Positions 1 through 10,554 of a stretch of DNA of 37,427 nt are shown piece by piece. Both the position numbers and the translations under genes were made by a program. The stretch is taken from positions 1 through 37,427 of the forward strand of contig JAJRTU010000322.1 of the NCBI GenBank assembly GCA_024278135.1, given 5' to 3'. The DNA is from Gammaproteobacteria bacterium (lineage in GTDB: Bacteria; Pseudomonadota; Gammaproteobacteria; Eutrophobiales; Eutrophobiaceae). Numbering within the stretch: the first letter of the stretch is position 1; each line of letters opens with the position of its first letter. The notes under the pieces were generated by a model. That model was given only the letters and a program-made list of their open reading frames with translations. It was not told the origin of the DNA and did no database searches.

Positions 1-1752
1 AACATTGTGACGGCGTGGACGTTTTCCACGGGCCGTTTGCAAGGTCATGAAGGTGGTCCTCTGGTTCTGCCGCCCAGTGCGACAGGTCTGAGCTCAGACC
101 ATCTTTTCATTCACTCGTCATTTCCGAATGATGTGTTTGCCATCAATCTTGATGATCTGACGATCACCTGGGCATTTGAGCCGCAACAAAACGAAGCGGA
201 AACGGTTCCGGTTATGTGTTGTGACATCATTAACCGCGGTCTTGGTTACAGTATGGGGCAGATTTATCTGCAACAGAATGACACCAAGCTGGTTGCGTTG
301 AATGCCAAAACCGGTAAGCCAAACTGGAGTGTCTGGAACGGTGGTGATATTCCTGCTTCATTAGGTGGCCCGGTTAGTCCAAAAACGGGTATGACCACGA
401 CCAATGCACCACATCCCATTAAAGACAAGGTCTTTACCGGTTGTGCCGGTGCTGAGTTTGGTGTTCGTTGCTGGATGGCGGCTTACAATGCCAAAGACGG
501 CAGCCTGGCCTGGCGTGCGTTCAGCATGGGGCCGGACAAGGACATCCTGTTCGACAAGAACACGACCTCATTGGGTAAAAAGGTAGGCAAGAACTCTTCG
601 CTGAATACCTGGTGTTCCAACAGCAGTTGGAAGGCCCCTGCCAGAGGTCCAAGCAAGTGTAAAGGCTTGAGTGATCAATGGAAAACAGGTGGTGGTTCAA
701 CGTGGGGCTGGTGGCCTGCCGATTTTGGTGAGAACCTGATGTATTATGGTTCAGGCAATCCTTCCACCTGGAACCCTGTTGTACGTCCGGGTGACAACAA
801 GTGGTCAATGACCATGTTTGCCCGTGATATCGATACCGGTATTGCTCGTTGGGTCTATCAGATGACTCCTCATGATGAGTGGGATTATGATGGCATTAAC
901 GAAATGATCCTGGTGGATATCAAAGTCAAAGGTAAGAAGACACCTGCTCTGGTTCACTTCGACCGTAACGGTTATGGCTATACCATGAACCGTAAAACGG
1001 GTGCGCTGTTGGTTGCAGAGAAGTTCGATCCGGCTGTTAACTGGTCAACCCATATTGATATGAAGACTGGTTATCCGCAGACTGTTGACAAGTACAGTAC
1101 TCATCATAATGGTGAAGATGTGGTTTCCAAGGACGTTTGTCCTGCTGCATTGGGTACCAAGGATCAGCAGCACGCTGCCTTTAGCCCACGCACAGGTTTG
1201 TTCTATGTCCCCACCAACCATGTGTGTATGACCTATGAGCCAGTCAGCTATGCTGCTGGTGGCAACAAATATGTTTCTGGTCAGCCATATGTTAACGCCA
1301 ACCTGACGATGTATCCTGCCGGCGCCGTTCTGAAAGACGGAACTGACAATATGGGCAACTTTATTGCCTGGGATGCCAGCAAAGGTAAGATCAAATGGTC
1401 TATCCCTGAGCAGTGGTCAGTCTGGAGTGGTGCTTTGGCAACCGCTGGTGATGTTGTTTTCTACGGTACACTTGAAGGCTATGCGAAAGCAATTGATGCC
1501 AAGAGTGGTAAGTTACTTTGGAAGTTCAAAACGCCTTCCGGCATTATTGGTAACTTCAATACCTGGCAGCACAAAGGCAAGCAGTATGTCGGTGTACTGT
1601 CCGGTATCGGTGGTTGGGCCGGCGCTGTTGTGGCTATACCTGGTCTAGCTGCTGCTCCTGGCGGCGCTGCACTGGGCGCAGTAGGTGGTTATCGTGATTT
1701 ACTCAAGGCCGCACGTAACAGTGGTGTCTTGATGGTATTCAGCCTGCCGTAA
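1..1752 (+). CDS. xoxF: Lanthanide-dependent (XoxF-type) PQQ methanol dehydrogenase large subunit, 5' truncated by window edge
   Basis: Open from base 1 in frame ([22 protein letters not shown]...); vicinal Cys pair VMCCD; WDYDG motif (extra Asp typical of XoxF); GGYRDL...VFSLP C-terminus. Confidence 0.95.
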   Translation, partial: NIVTAWTFSTGRLQGHEGGPLVLPPSATGLSSDHLFIHSSFPNDVFAINLDDLTITWAFEPQQNEAETVPVMCCDIINRGLGYSMGQIYLQQNDTKLVALNAKTGKPNWSVWNGGDIPASLGGPVSPKTGMTTTNAPHPIKDKVFTGCAGAEFGVRCWMAAYNAKDGSLAWRAFSMGPDKDILFDKNTTSLGKKVGKNSSLNTWCSNSSWKAPARGPSKCKGLSDQWKTGGGSTWGWWPADFGENLMYYGSGNPSTWNPVVRPGDNKWSMTMFARDIDTGIARWVYQMTPHDEWDYDGINEMILVDIKVKGKKTPALVHFDRNGYGYTMNRKTGALLVAEKFDPAVNWSTHIDMKTGYPQTVDKYSTHHNGEDVVSKDVCPAALGTKDQQHAAFSPRTGLFYVPTNHVCMTYEPVSYAAGGNKYVSGQPYVNANLTMYPAGAVLKDGTDNMGNFIAWDASKGKIKWSIPEQWSVWSGALATAGDVVFYGTLEGYAKAIDAKSGKLLWKFKTPSGIIGNFNTWQHKGKQYVGVLSGIGGWAGAVVAIPGLAAAPGGAALGAVGGYRDLLKAARNSGVLMVFSLP

Positions 1753-1781
1753 GCAAAGGTTGTTAGTTGTAAGAAGTATGG

Positions 1782-1820
1782 ATCCCCGGTACCTGTCGGT
1801 ACCGGGGATTTTTTATTTTT
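1782..1820 (+). terminator. Rho-independent terminator downstream of xoxF
   Basis: Perfect 11-bp stem atccccggtac / gtaccggggat with 6-nt loop, followed by ttttttattttt. Confidence 0.9.
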
Positions 1821-2113
1821 GCCATGACATAAAAAATTATTAACTTCAATGAAGTACGCTGGATTCAAGTTTTCATTTCCGACTTCCGCCAAAAGTTCAC
1901 CTTGTTTCCCGAGAACTTAAGCCTTGATGACAGGTCACATCGGCTAAGGCAGAGATATTCCAGCTATTTTTTGTGATGTGCAAACTGGGCCATATTCCTT
2001 TAAAATAGCAGGGTTATTGGGCTGCTGTGGCTGAAGTGAAGGTGGCATTTTGCTGGACCTGCTGAATTTAACCGGTTCAGGTACTCGACTTTGAATTTAG
2101 GAGACAATTACCC

Positions 2114-2539
2114 ATGTGTATTAAGAAATATCTTGCTGCTGTCATCATGTTTTCATCTTTGATAAGCAGTACAGCCGTATTCGCAGCTGAATCCCATACT
2201 ATTAATGCGGAAGCCCGAAGATTTGTGGCAGACATCGTTTATATCAAGCCTGGTGATACCGTAGGCTGGATCAATATGACATCCCACAATACTGTGTCTA
2301 TAGACGGTCTGATTCCAGAGGGAGCCAAACCGTGGCGTGGTGCATTGGGTGAAAACTTCCAGCTCACATTGGATGTTGAAGGCGTGTATGCTTACGTATG
2401 TGAACCGCATCTTGGATTTGGTATGGTAGGCTTGATTATTGTTGGTGAGCCTACTAATCTGGCGGCAGTGAGAGAAGCTGCATTGAAGCTTGAAGGGCCC
2501 TACCGTCGTATCCTTGGTAAATTGAAAAAGCTTAAATAG
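2114..2539 (+). CDS. Secreted pseudoazurin-family cupredoxin (type 1 copper protein)
   Basis: Signal peptide; IKPGDTVGWINMTSHNTV and YVCEPHLGFGMVGLIIVG give the His/Cys/His/Met type 1 Cu set; C-terminal helical segment like pseudoazurin. Confidence 0.85.
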   Translation: MCIKKYLAAVIMFSSLISSTAVFAAESHTINAEARRFVADIVYIKPGDTVGWINMTSHNTVSIDGLIPEGAKPWRGALGENFQLTLDVEGVYAYVCEPHLGFGMVGLIIVGEPTNLAAVREAALKLEGPYRRILGKLKKLK

Positions 2540-2613
2540 CTTAGGCAGGGATAAGAAAACTACCGGGTGAGAGAGATGTATCAAGTCGATATTATTATTT
2601 AATTTAAACCAAA

Positions 2614-3468
2614 ATGAAAAGCTTAAAATTATTAATTGTCCTGTATATTCTTTCTTGCCAGGTAGTTTGGGCAGAGAGTACTGAACGTACTGAACTCAAG
2701 GTCTGTGCTGATCCTTATAACCTGCCTTATTCAAACAAAAAGAGTGAGGGCTTCGAAAACAAGATCGCAGAGCTGTTTGCCAAAGACCTTGGTTTACCTT
2801 TGAAATATGAATGGTTTCCCCAGCGCATGGGCTTTATCAGAAATACCCTTAAAAGCGAAGTGACCTATGGGAATTTCAAATGTGATCTGGTCATGGGCGT
2901 TCCGGATCGTTTTGAGCTGGCTGCTACGACAAAGCCCTATTTTGCGTCGACCTATGTATTCGTCTATGCGAAAGGTCGGGGTTTTGATAACGTAAAAAAA
3001 GCCAGCGATATCGACAATATTCCAGAGGATGTCAGGAAGAAAATACGTGTTGGCGCATTCGACAGAGGGCCGGGACAATTATGGTTGTTTGAACATGGAC
3101 TGTTTGGCCACATGAAACCTTATATGGCACAGTCCGGTGATATCAGGATCAATCCAATCAATATACTGGACGACATTGTAGACAACATAATTGATGCTAC
3201 GGTAATTTGGGGGCCTATAGCCGGCTATTACGTCAAAAAGAACAAAAATGTTGAATTGGCGCTAATGCCGCTGCAAAGCAGTCAGGAAAATGCAGAAATG
3301 AAGTTTGACTATAATATATCCATGGCAGTCCGCCACGGGGAAAACAGCTGGAAGGCTAAAATCAATGAATTGATAGAGAAGAATCAGGCGAACATTAACA
3401 AGATACTCAATGATTACGGTATCCCTGTAGTCGCCATTAAGCCCACGCGTTCCAACGATGACGATTAG
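2614..3468 (+). CDS. xoxJ: XoxJ/MxaJ-like periplasmic solute-binding-fold protein
   Basis: Signal peptide plus LKVCADPYNLPYSNKKSEGFENKIAELFAKDLG; downstream of xoxF; C1-associated SBP family. Confidence 0.87.
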   Translation: MKSLKLLIVLYILSCQVVWAESTERTELKVCADPYNLPYSNKKSEGFENKIAELFAKDLGLPLKYEWFPQRMGFIRNTLKSEVTYGNFKCDLVMGVPDRFELAATTKPYFASTYVFVYAKGRGFDNVKKASDIDNIPEDVRKKIRVGAFDRGPGQLWLFEHGLFGHMKPYMAQSGDIRINPINILDDIVDNIIDATVIWGPIAGYYVKKNKNVELALMPLQSSQENAEMKFDYNISMAVRHGENSWKAKINELIEKNQANINKILNDYGIPVVAIKPTRSNDDD

Positions 3469-4267
3469 TAAAATGATAAGGCATAAAAATCATCCTGTGC
3501 GTTTCCTGCTGTTAACCATGTTGTGTCTGTCGCAGCTGCTTTACCCGGCCTTCGCAGCCCAAAAAAATGGCGACACACAAAATACGAAGAAATCTGAGAT
3601 TAAACCGAATATTGGCCGTATGGGAGAACCCATCGGGGTCGATCCCGATGAATTTAAATTTTCGCCTGCTGAAACAAAAATATGGCTGAATAATCACCTG
3701 GAGAATGTGAGCCGGCCGGCAAGGCTCTATTACGAGTTTGTCAAAGAAGGGACATTTGAAGAAGGTTTTACTGATGCCGTCTATCTGGATATCGTTGAGA
3801 TTAATGAGGATGGCAGTAAAAATGCCGTGCTGGAATTTTTTACCGCAGACCGCAGGCAGTCTGCTAATGCTGATAACCTGACACATATCACCGGCAACCC
3901 TGTCATTGGTGTGTATATGCAGGGAGACGTGGCGGAAATGAATCGTTTAACGGATGGGCATTGGCGGTATTTTAAACGAAAGATTAAGTTTGCAATCTCT
4001 GACAACGCGAATATTGAGGATGTCAGTTTCGAGTATAACGGGAAGATGGTAGAGGGTGAAAAAATCACGATCACACCCTATGTAAAGGATCCTCGTCGCA
4101 ATCAGTTTTCCAAGTTTGCCGATAAACGTTATGAATTTATATTTTCAAAACAGATCCCGGGAAATTTATATCAGATTAGGTCGGTAGTTCCTGACAAGTC
4201 GAACCCTGACAAATTACCTTTGATAGAGGAAACGTTGACTCTGCAAAATGTCGAGTTCCATGGCTGA
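3458..4267 (+). CDS. Conserved secreted protein of unknown function, coupled to xoxJ
   Basis: ORF overlaps the end of xoxJ by 11 bp; N-terminal signal (FLLLTMLCLSQLLYPAFAAQ); no domain recognised by eye. Confidence 0.75.
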   Translation: MTISKMIRHKNHPVRFLLLTMLCLSQLLYPAFAAQKNGDTQNTKKSEIKPNIGRMGEPIGVDPDEFKFSPAETKIWLNNHLENVSRPARLYYEFVKEGTFEEGFTDAVYLDIVEINEDGSKNAVLEFFTADRRQSANADNLTHITGNPVIGVYMQGDVAEMNRLTDGHWRYFKRKIKFAISDNANIEDVSFEYNGKMVEGEKITITPYVKDPRRNQFSKFADKRYEFIFSKQIPGNLYQIRSVVPDKSNPDKLPLIEETLTLQNVEFHG

Positions 4268-4283
4268 CATGGAGTTTTGAGAA

Positions 4284-4301
4284 ACTTCTTGTTTAAGAAG
4301 G
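4284..4301. terminator. Possible weak bidirectional terminator between convergent xox and fdh transcripts
   Basis: Hairpin cttctt-gttt-aagaag in a 42-bp gap between convergent genes; no strong T tract. Confidence 0.35.
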
Positions 4302-4309
4302 TCTGAGTC

Positions 4310-7072
4310 TTAATCTGCGGAGGCTGTCAGTTTGACGGCGCAATATTTAAATTCCGGTATTTTTCCGAACGGGTCCAGCGCCTCATTGGTGATGAGATTG
4401 GCAGCAGCTTCTCTGAACGCAAACGACATCATGACAACACCTTCCTGCATATGTGAATCCGGTCGTGCTATAGCTGTGATTTTACCTCGACGGGATTCAA
4501 TCGTGATTGGCCTGGCTGCGGCCAGATTCAGTTTTTTCAGATCTGCCGGATTGATAAACACAGAAGGGCCGGGTTCAATGGCATCCAGCACCGTGGAGTG
4601 ACGGGTCATGGTGCCCGTATGCCAGTGTTCAAGTTGTCGACCGGTAATAAAGACAACGGGGTAGTCGTCATTCGGCAGTTCATCCGGTTTTATATATTCG
4701 GCGGAAACAAAGCGTCCCCTTCCATCATCAGTGGGGAACAGACCGTTCTCAAAAATTACGGGTTCGCCAGGATCACCCTCCTGCCTGAGTGGATAGGTGA
4801 GGGAGTCTTCCTTTTCGAGTCGCTGCCAGGTAATACCGGCCATACTGGGTGTGGCCCTGCGTATCTCCTCAAAAACCTCTTCTACTGATCCATAGTGCCA
4901 GCCCAGGCCCAGGCCTTTGGCAACATCGCAGATAATCCATAGATCCTGACGTGACTCACCGGGGGGATTCACCGCCTGGCGAGCCAGTTGTACCCGTCTA
5001 TCGGTATTGGTAACGGTCCCCGTTTTTTCCGCAAACGCCGAGGCAGGCAGTATCACGTCGGCATAACTGCAGGTTTCGGTAAAGAATATGTCCTGCACCA
5101 GCAAGTGCTCCAGTTGAGACAGTGCCCGCCGTGCGTGATTCAGGTTGGGATCAGACATGGCAGGGTTTTCGCCCATAATATACATACCATGCAGTTCGTC
5201 GGCATGTATCGCGTGCATAATCTCCACGACGGTCAGGCCGGGCTCAGCATCCAGTGGTGTTTTCCAGAGCGCTTCAAAGCGCTGTTGTGCTGCATGATCG
5301 TTGACCGGCTGATAGTCAGGATACATCATAGGAATCAAGCCCACGTCGGAGGCACCCTGTACGTTGTTTTGACCGCGTAATGGATGCAGACCGGTACTCG
5401 GTCGTCCCACCTGCCCGGTCAACAGGGCCAGAGAAATGAGGCATCGTGCGTTATCGGTACCATGAATGTGCTGGGAAATACCCATGCCCCAAAAGATGAT
5501 CGCCGTATCAGCCCTTGCATAAAGGCGGGCAACCTCTTTGATGGTGGCCACCGGGATTCCACAAATGGGGGATACTTTTTCCGGGCTGTAATCTTTGACG
5601 TGTTTCTTCAGTGCTTCGAAGCCCTCGGTATGAGAGCTAATGAAGTCCCTGTTTTCAAGACCTTCATCTACGATGGTGTGCATGATGGCGTTCAACAACA
5701 ACACATCGGTAGCAGGGCGAAGTTGCAGGAAATGTGAGGCATGAAGCGTCAAATCAGAGCCGTAGGGCTCAATGACGATGAGTTTACTGCCACGATCTGC
5801 AGCATTTTTCATGAATGTTGCCGCAACCGGGTGGTTCGAATTGGGTCGGGCGCCGATCACGATGATTACATCGGCATAAGTTCCGTCTGCCACCTGGTTG
5901 GAAACGGCACCGGATCCAATGGTTTCCAATAAGGCCGCGACCGATGATGCGTGGCATAGTCTCGTGCAGTGATCAACATTATTGGACCCAAATCCAGTAC
6001 GTACCAATTTCTGAAATAAATAGGCTTCCTCGTTACTGCATTTGGCGCTGCCGAAACCTGCCAGTGCTTTGGGTCCACTGTGCTCTCGGATTTTGCGCAG
6101 GCTCGAAGTAGCGAAATCCAGTGCCTCTTCCCAACTGGCTTCGCGAAAATACTGATGAATATCTTTTTGCGCGATTAAGGCAGGCGTCTTCTCCATGTTA
6201 TCCCGTCTGATCAATGGCTTGGTAAGCCGATCAGGGTGATGTATATAATCAAAACCAAAGCGGCCTTTCACACATAAGCGGCTTTGATTGGACGGACCGT
6301 CTCTGCCTTCCACATAGTGAATTCTGTCATCTTTCACATTGTAGGTAAGTAAGCAGCCCACGCCACAGTAAGGGCAGACCGAATCCACTTTCCTGTCCGG
6401 CTTGTTCAGTGCAACATTATTTGCTGGCATCAACGCACCGGTAGGACAGGCCTGTACGCATTCACCACAGGCCACACAGGTGCTTTCACCCATGGGGTTA
6501 TCCATATCGAATACAATTTTGGAATGATTGCCGCGAAAGGCATAACCGATGACGTCATTGACCTGTTCCTCACGGCAGGCCCGCAGGCATCGGGTGCACT
6601 GGATACAGGCATCCAGATTCACTGCCATCGCCGGATGGGAAATATCCTTTACAGCTTGTTGCCGTGCCTCAAATCGGGGCTTGCCCACGGCCAGTTTTTC
6701 CACCCACTGATCAAGCTCGGAGTCTGGTTTGTAAGGAGAACGGGATTGTCCCGGCATATCCGACAGCAGCAGTTCCAGTACCATCTTTTGTGATCGCCGG
6801 GCACGCTCATTGTTTGAATGCACTGCCATGTCTTTTTCGGGTTTTCGGCAGCAGGCTGGTGCGAGGACACGTTCGCCTTCAATTTCGACCATACAGGCCC
6901 GACAGTTACCGTCCGCCCGGTAATTTTTCTGATAGCAAAGATAGGGTATTTCCACGGCATGGCGTAAAGCGACCTGCAGAATAGTCTCATCGGGAAAAGC
7001 CTCAACAGTAAGACCATTCAGGCTGAATGTCGTCCTGGAAGCGGTGGATAAATCCGGTTTAGCGGCCATCAC
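4310..7072 (-). CDS. fdhA: NAD-dependent Mo/W formate dehydrogenase, alpha (catalytic) subunit
   Basis: 2Fe-2S ferredoxin-like N-terminus, CIQCTRCLRAC and CVACGECVQACPTGA ferredoxin motifs, CPYCGVGC cluster motif, active-site TRLCHASS, molybdopterin oxidoreductase C-terminal domain. Start GTG at 7072 or ATG at 7069. Confidence 0.95.
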   Translation of the reverse strand: MMAAKPDLSTASRTTFSLNGLTVEAFPDETILQVALRHAVEIPYLCYQKNYRADGNCRACMVEIEGERVLAPACCRKPEKDMAVHSNNERARRSQKMVLELLLSDMPGQSRSPYKPDSELDQWVEKLAVGKPRFEARQQAVKDISHPAMAVNLDACIQCTRCLRACREEQVNDVIGYAFRGNHSKIVFDMDNPMGESTCVACGECVQACPTGALMPANNVALNKPDRKVDSVCPYCGVGCLLTYNVKDDRIHYVEGRDGPSNQSRLCVKGRFGFDYIHHPDRLTKPLIRRDNMEKTPALIAQKDIHQYFREASWEEALDFATSSLRKIREHSGPKALAGFGSAKCSNEEAYLFQKLVRTGFGSNNVDHCTRLCHASSVAALLETIGSGAVSNQVADGTYADVIIVIGARPNSNHPVAATFMKNAADRGSKLIVIEPYGSDLTLHASHFLQLRPATDVLLLNAIMHTIVDEGLENRDFISSHTEGFEALKKHVKDYSPEKVSPICGIPVATIKEVARLYARADTAIIFWGMGISQHIHGTDNARCLISLALLTGQVGRPSTGLHPLRGQNNVQGASDVGLIPMMYPDYQPVNDHAAQQRFEALWKTPLDAEPGLTVVEIMHAIHADELHGMYIMGENPAMSDPNLNHARRALSQLEHLLVQDIFFTETCSYADVILPASAFAEKTGTVTNTDRRVQLARQAVNPPGESRQDLWIICDVAKGLGLGWHYGSVEEVFEEIRRATPSMAGITWQRLEKEDSLTYPLRQEGDPGEPVIFENGLFPTDDGRGRFVSAEYIKPDELPNDDYPVVFITGRQLEHWHTGTMTRHSTVLDAIEPGPSVFINPADLKKLNLAAARPITIESRRGKITAIARPDSHMQEGVVMMSFAFREAAANLITNEALDPFGKIPEFKYCAVKLTASAD

Positions 7073-8733
7073 TATTTAAATTCCTGAGGAAAATATTTAA
7101 TCGCAGTCCGTAGTGGATTGGGAGCCGCCTGGCCGAGACCGCAAATGGAAGCATCTTCCATCACTGTGGCCAGTTCTTCCAGCAAGGGCAGATCCCAGTT
7201 TTTTTTGCTCATCAGTATTGCAGCCTTGGCAGTGCCGACGCGACAGGGAGTACATTGACCACAGGACTCTTTTTCGAAGAAACGCATGGCATTCAAGGCC
7301 ATATTTTTTGCACTGTCCTGTGTGGACAGCACAATGATTGCGGCCGAGCCGATAAAACTGTCATAGGCCTGCAAGGTGTCAAAATCAAGCGGTATATCAT
7401 CCAGCGATGCCGGTAGCATGCCTCCTGAAGCACCACCCGGGAAATAGCCGTAAAATTCATGTCCCTCCAGCATGCCATCGCAATACTCATCTATCAATTG
7501 ACGAATCGTAATACCTGCCGGTGCCAGATGCACCCCGGGTTTATTGATACGTCCACTGACCGAAAAGGAATGCAGACCTTTACGGCCATTACGTCCAAAA
7601 GCCGTGAACCATGCTGCTCCTTTCTCAACAATATCCCTGACCCAATGCAGAGACTCCATGTTATGTTCAAGCGTTGGGCGACCGAACAGGCCGATTTCGG
7701 CAACGTAGGGCGGGCGTAAACGTGGCATGCCACGTTTGCCTTCAATGGATTCGATCATGGCCGATTCTTCCCCACAGATATAGGCACCGGCCCCGCGGCG
7801 AAGGTGTATTTTCGGCAAGGGACAGGGCGGATCATTCTGTAGCGCGGCGATTTCCTTTTCCAGGATTTTACGGCAACCGGCGTATTCATCACGTAAATAG
7901 ATATAGATGTCATCGGCGTCAACAGCCCAATGGGCGATCAGGGCACCTTCAATAAAGCGATGCGGATCCTGCTCCAGGTAATGACGGTCCTTGAATGTAC
8001 CTGGTTCACCTTCGTCTATATTGACAGTGATCAGTTTGGGGGCAGGTTGATCTTTGAGAATGCGCCATTTACGACCGACTGGAAATCCAGCTCCACCCAG
8101 TCCGCGTAAATTAGAGTCTTCCAGTACGGAAATGACATCGTCCCGCTGGCGTTCACCATTGATACAAGCCAGCAGGATCTTGTATCCACCTAGTTCACGA
8201 TATTGCCGGTAGTGAATAAAATCTGCGACGTTTATCTCAGTTTGATTGTTGCTGACAGCTTCTTGGATCTGCCGACCGCTGGCATGATCGACGGGATGGG
8301 TGCCTACTATCGCGACAGGTGCTTTATTACAGCGGCCGACGCAGGGTACACCCTGTACACGAATATCGTCACCCAGGCTCGTATTAAGTTCGTTCAGCAG
8401 TTTTTTTGCACCAAACATCTCGCAGGTGAGCGATTCGCAGACCCTGATTGTCAATGGCGGGGGAATGGGATCATTTTCGTTCACGACATCAAAGTGATGA
8501 TAAAAAGTGGCTACCTCGTATATTTCAGCAGTGGGCAAGTTCATGACTTTTGCCAGGGCCTGAATATGATGGCTGGAGATACAGTGGTAGTGATCCTGAA
8601 TCTTGTGTAAATGTTCGATCAAAAGATCCCTGCCTCCGTCAGACTCACCTAACAGACTCTTTATCTCATTGAGGTATTTTTCGTCCGTAACACGACCGCG
8701 GATACGACCTTTCTCTCCCCGAGTGCGTTTCAC
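7072..8733 (-). CDS. fdhB: NAD-dependent formate dehydrogenase beta subunit with fused gamma (thioredoxin-like 2Fe-2S) domain
   Basis: N-terminal NuoE-like domain (CESLTCEMFGAKKLL, VPCVGRCNKAP) and NuoF-like domain (GRGLGGAGFPVGRKW-type, GAGAYICGEESAMIESIEGKRG, ESCGQCTPCRVGT). Probable GTG start. Confidence 0.93.
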   Translation of the reverse strand: MKRTRGEKGRIRGRVTDEKYLNEIKSLLGESDGGRDLLIEHLHKIQDHYHCISSHHIQALAKVMNLPTAEIYEVATFYHHFDVVNENDPIPPPLTIRVCESLTCEMFGAKKLLNELNTSLGDDIRVQGVPCVGRCNKAPVAIVGTHPVDHASGRQIQEAVSNNQTEINVADFIHYRQYRELGGYKILLACINGERQRDDVISVLEDSNLRGLGGAGFPVGRKWRILKDQPAPKLITVNIDEGEPGTFKDRHYLEQDPHRFIEGALIAHWAVDADDIYIYLRDEYAGCRKILEKEIAALQNDPPCPLPKIHLRRGAGAYICGEESAMIESIEGKRGMPRLRPPYVAEIGLFGRPTLEHNMESLHWVRDIVEKGAAWFTAFGRNGRKGLHSFSVSGRINKPGVHLAPAGITIRQLIDEYCDGMLEGHEFYGYFPGGASGGMLPASLDDIPLDFDTLQAYDSFIGSAAIIVLSTQDSAKNMALNAMRFFEKESCGQCTPCRVGTAKAAILMSKKNWDLPLLEELATVMEDASICGLGQAAPNPLRTAIKYFPQEFK

Positions 8734-9563
8734 TTCGGCAGTCTCGCATTTTGCAGGATCAGGATTTCGCCTTTCCCGGCACAGGAGACATCACCGGCAT
8801 AACGAATCGCCTCCGGGCCGAAATTCCTGAAAAAAGCGAACTGCTTGTTCGACAGGGCCATTTGTTTAAACAACAAACGTAAAAATTCTATTTTTAGCAA
8901 GCCGCAGTGGCGAAAAGTTGCAATGATGTGGCGCGGTTTTTTCGTCAATACGATGGTCCCGCGTTTCATGCCATATCCAAGATAAGCGCCTGTTTTCCCC
9001 AGCACAATAATGGTGCCCGCCAACATTCTGTTGGCGCAGTATTCACCGGTCTGGCCCTTGATCACAATCATTCCGCGGCGCATGCGCTCACCAACACGAT
9101 CACCGGCATTGCCACAAACAATGACGGTTCCGTCACTCATACCATGCTGCTCGCCGCTGAAATTCGCAGCAAGATAGTCAGCAACGTTGCCACTAATCTC
9201 AATTAAACCTCCGCTCATACCACTGGCAGTCCAGGCGCCGGCACTGCCCGTCACATTCAGTTCTCCACCGGACATATCTTTGCCGAGAAAGTCTCCACAG
9301 TCTCCGCGGACCTGGATTTTTCCCCGACGCATTCCATGACCAATGTGGGTGAGCTTCTGACAGCTGCGTTGAATTCGGATATTCTCCGGATCCTGACCGG
9401 AAATTGAAAACAGCGTCGACAAGGCCACCTTTCGTTTGCCATTGAACAGTTTGATTGCTCCAATCTGCGCCCTGGTTTTACCCGCGAGTTTATCTGGAAC
9501 CATTGCTGAAATATCAACAGGAAATTCCGGCTGCGATTTCAATGTGAATATCATCGTCGTCAT
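8730..9563 (-). CDS. fhcC: Formyltransferase/hydrolase complex subunit C, paralogue 2
   Basis: FwdC/GltB-type Gly-rich beta-helix repeats (GKDMSGGELNVTGSAGAWTASGMSGGLIEISGNVADYLA). Start placed at ATG 9563 (MTTMIFTLK), 4-bp overlap with fhcD2, rather than the longer track ORF. Confidence 0.9.
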   Translation of the reverse strand: MTTMIFTLKSQPEFPVDISAMVPDKLAGKTRAQIGAIKLFNGKRKVALSTLFSISGQDPENIRIQRSCQKLTHIGHGMRRGKIQVRGDCGDFLGKDMSGGELNVTGSAGAWTASGMSGGLIEISGNVADYLAANFSGEQHGMSDGTVIVCGNAGDRVGERMRRGMIVIKGQTGEYCANRMLAGTIIVLGKTGAYLGYGMKRGTIVLTKKPRHIIATFRHCGLLKIEFLRLLFKQMALSNKQFAFFRNFGPEAIRYAGDVSCAGKGEILILQNARLPK

Positions 9564-10456
9564 GACAGGATATCCCGGAGCTTGAAATGATAGGGTCCCA
9601 GTTTGCCCCCATAATGACCGGCGCTGATACGATAGATCCCTTTTTTGGGGCCGAACTTGCACACGGCTTTGATGCCGACAAGCATGGCATTGCTGATGGC
9701 CTCCTCGTTGAGTCCGTCTATTACGATTTCCAGTACTGAGCCTATATTTTCCGTTAATTCCGTGTCGACCTGACCCTTAAGGGTGGGGCAGTACACCTCA
9801 TTGGTTGAAGCAGGCATAAATTTATATTTGGAGCCGATTTTGGAACCGGAGCCCACAACACCACCGGGGAAGGTGGTGACGGCGTCATGCACCTTGCGAA
9901 TGGCTTTTACCGCCTGTTCACAGGCGGTGAGTCCGTGCCTTGATGTCTTTGCCATGACCAGAAAGTTACCCCCGCCAATGGCCGGAACCACCCCGGTTGT
10001 TTCTTCGCAAACAAACTCACCATGCATGACCGGAATACGCCAGTAACGAATACCGTTTATTTTCTTGGATATTTGATAACCGTCGCCGAAATATCGCAGG
10101 CTGCGCCCCAGCGGAATCATAATGTCGCTGTGACTGCCGGAAAAGCAGGCACTGGTTGCAGTGGTCATGACGGATTGTCCTACACGTTTTGTCAATTGAT
10201 CCAGCAGTGCGGATTTGGACATGGCAAAAATAATAACGGCAATACCGGGCCGTCCGTCAGGGGTTTCTTCCGGTGATAATTCTCTTTCTATATCCGCCTC
10301 ACAACCACAGGCAATGACCGAGGATGCGAATCCGGTTAATGAGTTGGCTGCCCGATAGGCCCACTTGAGCGTCATTGCGGTAATTATCAATCGCGTGGCT
10401 TTCATGGGAAAGGCTTCCGCAAAAGTGTCGTCAATTTTTACGCCATTAATTCCCAT
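9560..10456 (-). CDS. fhcD: Formylmethanofuran:H4MPT formyltransferase (FhcD/Ftr), paralogue 2
   Basis: IDDTFAEAFPMKATRLIITA, GQSVMTTATSACFSG, YFGDGYQISKK, VVGSGSKIGSKYKFMPASTN; start at ATG 10456. Confidence 0.92.
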   Translation of the reverse strand: MGINGVKIDDTFAEAFPMKATRLIITAMTLKWAYRAANSLTGFASSVIACGCEADIERELSPEETPDGRPGIAVIIFAMSKSALLDQLTKRVGQSVMTTATSACFSGSHSDIMIPLGRSLRYFGDGYQISKKINGIRYWRIPVMHGEFVCEETTGVVPAIGGGNFLVMAKTSRHGLTACEQAVKAIRKVHDAVTTFPGGVVGSGSKIGSKYKFMPASTNEVYCPTLKGQVDTELTENIGSVLEIVIDGLNEEAISNAMLVGIKAVCKFGPKKGIYRISAGHYGGKLGPYHFKLRDILS

Positions 10457-10554
10457 CGTCAATACGTCGCAAAACTGTGAGCATGAATACGAAATACAGA
10501 TTCATTATCAGAATATAGAATATTCGAAGCGATCATTTCCGTGTTCTCCATCAC

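Noticed and set aside
8730-9563. FhcC as glutamate synthase alpha C-terminal domain
   Set aside because: Gly-rich repeats are shared by GltB and FwdC/FhcC; gene context and length favour FhcC.
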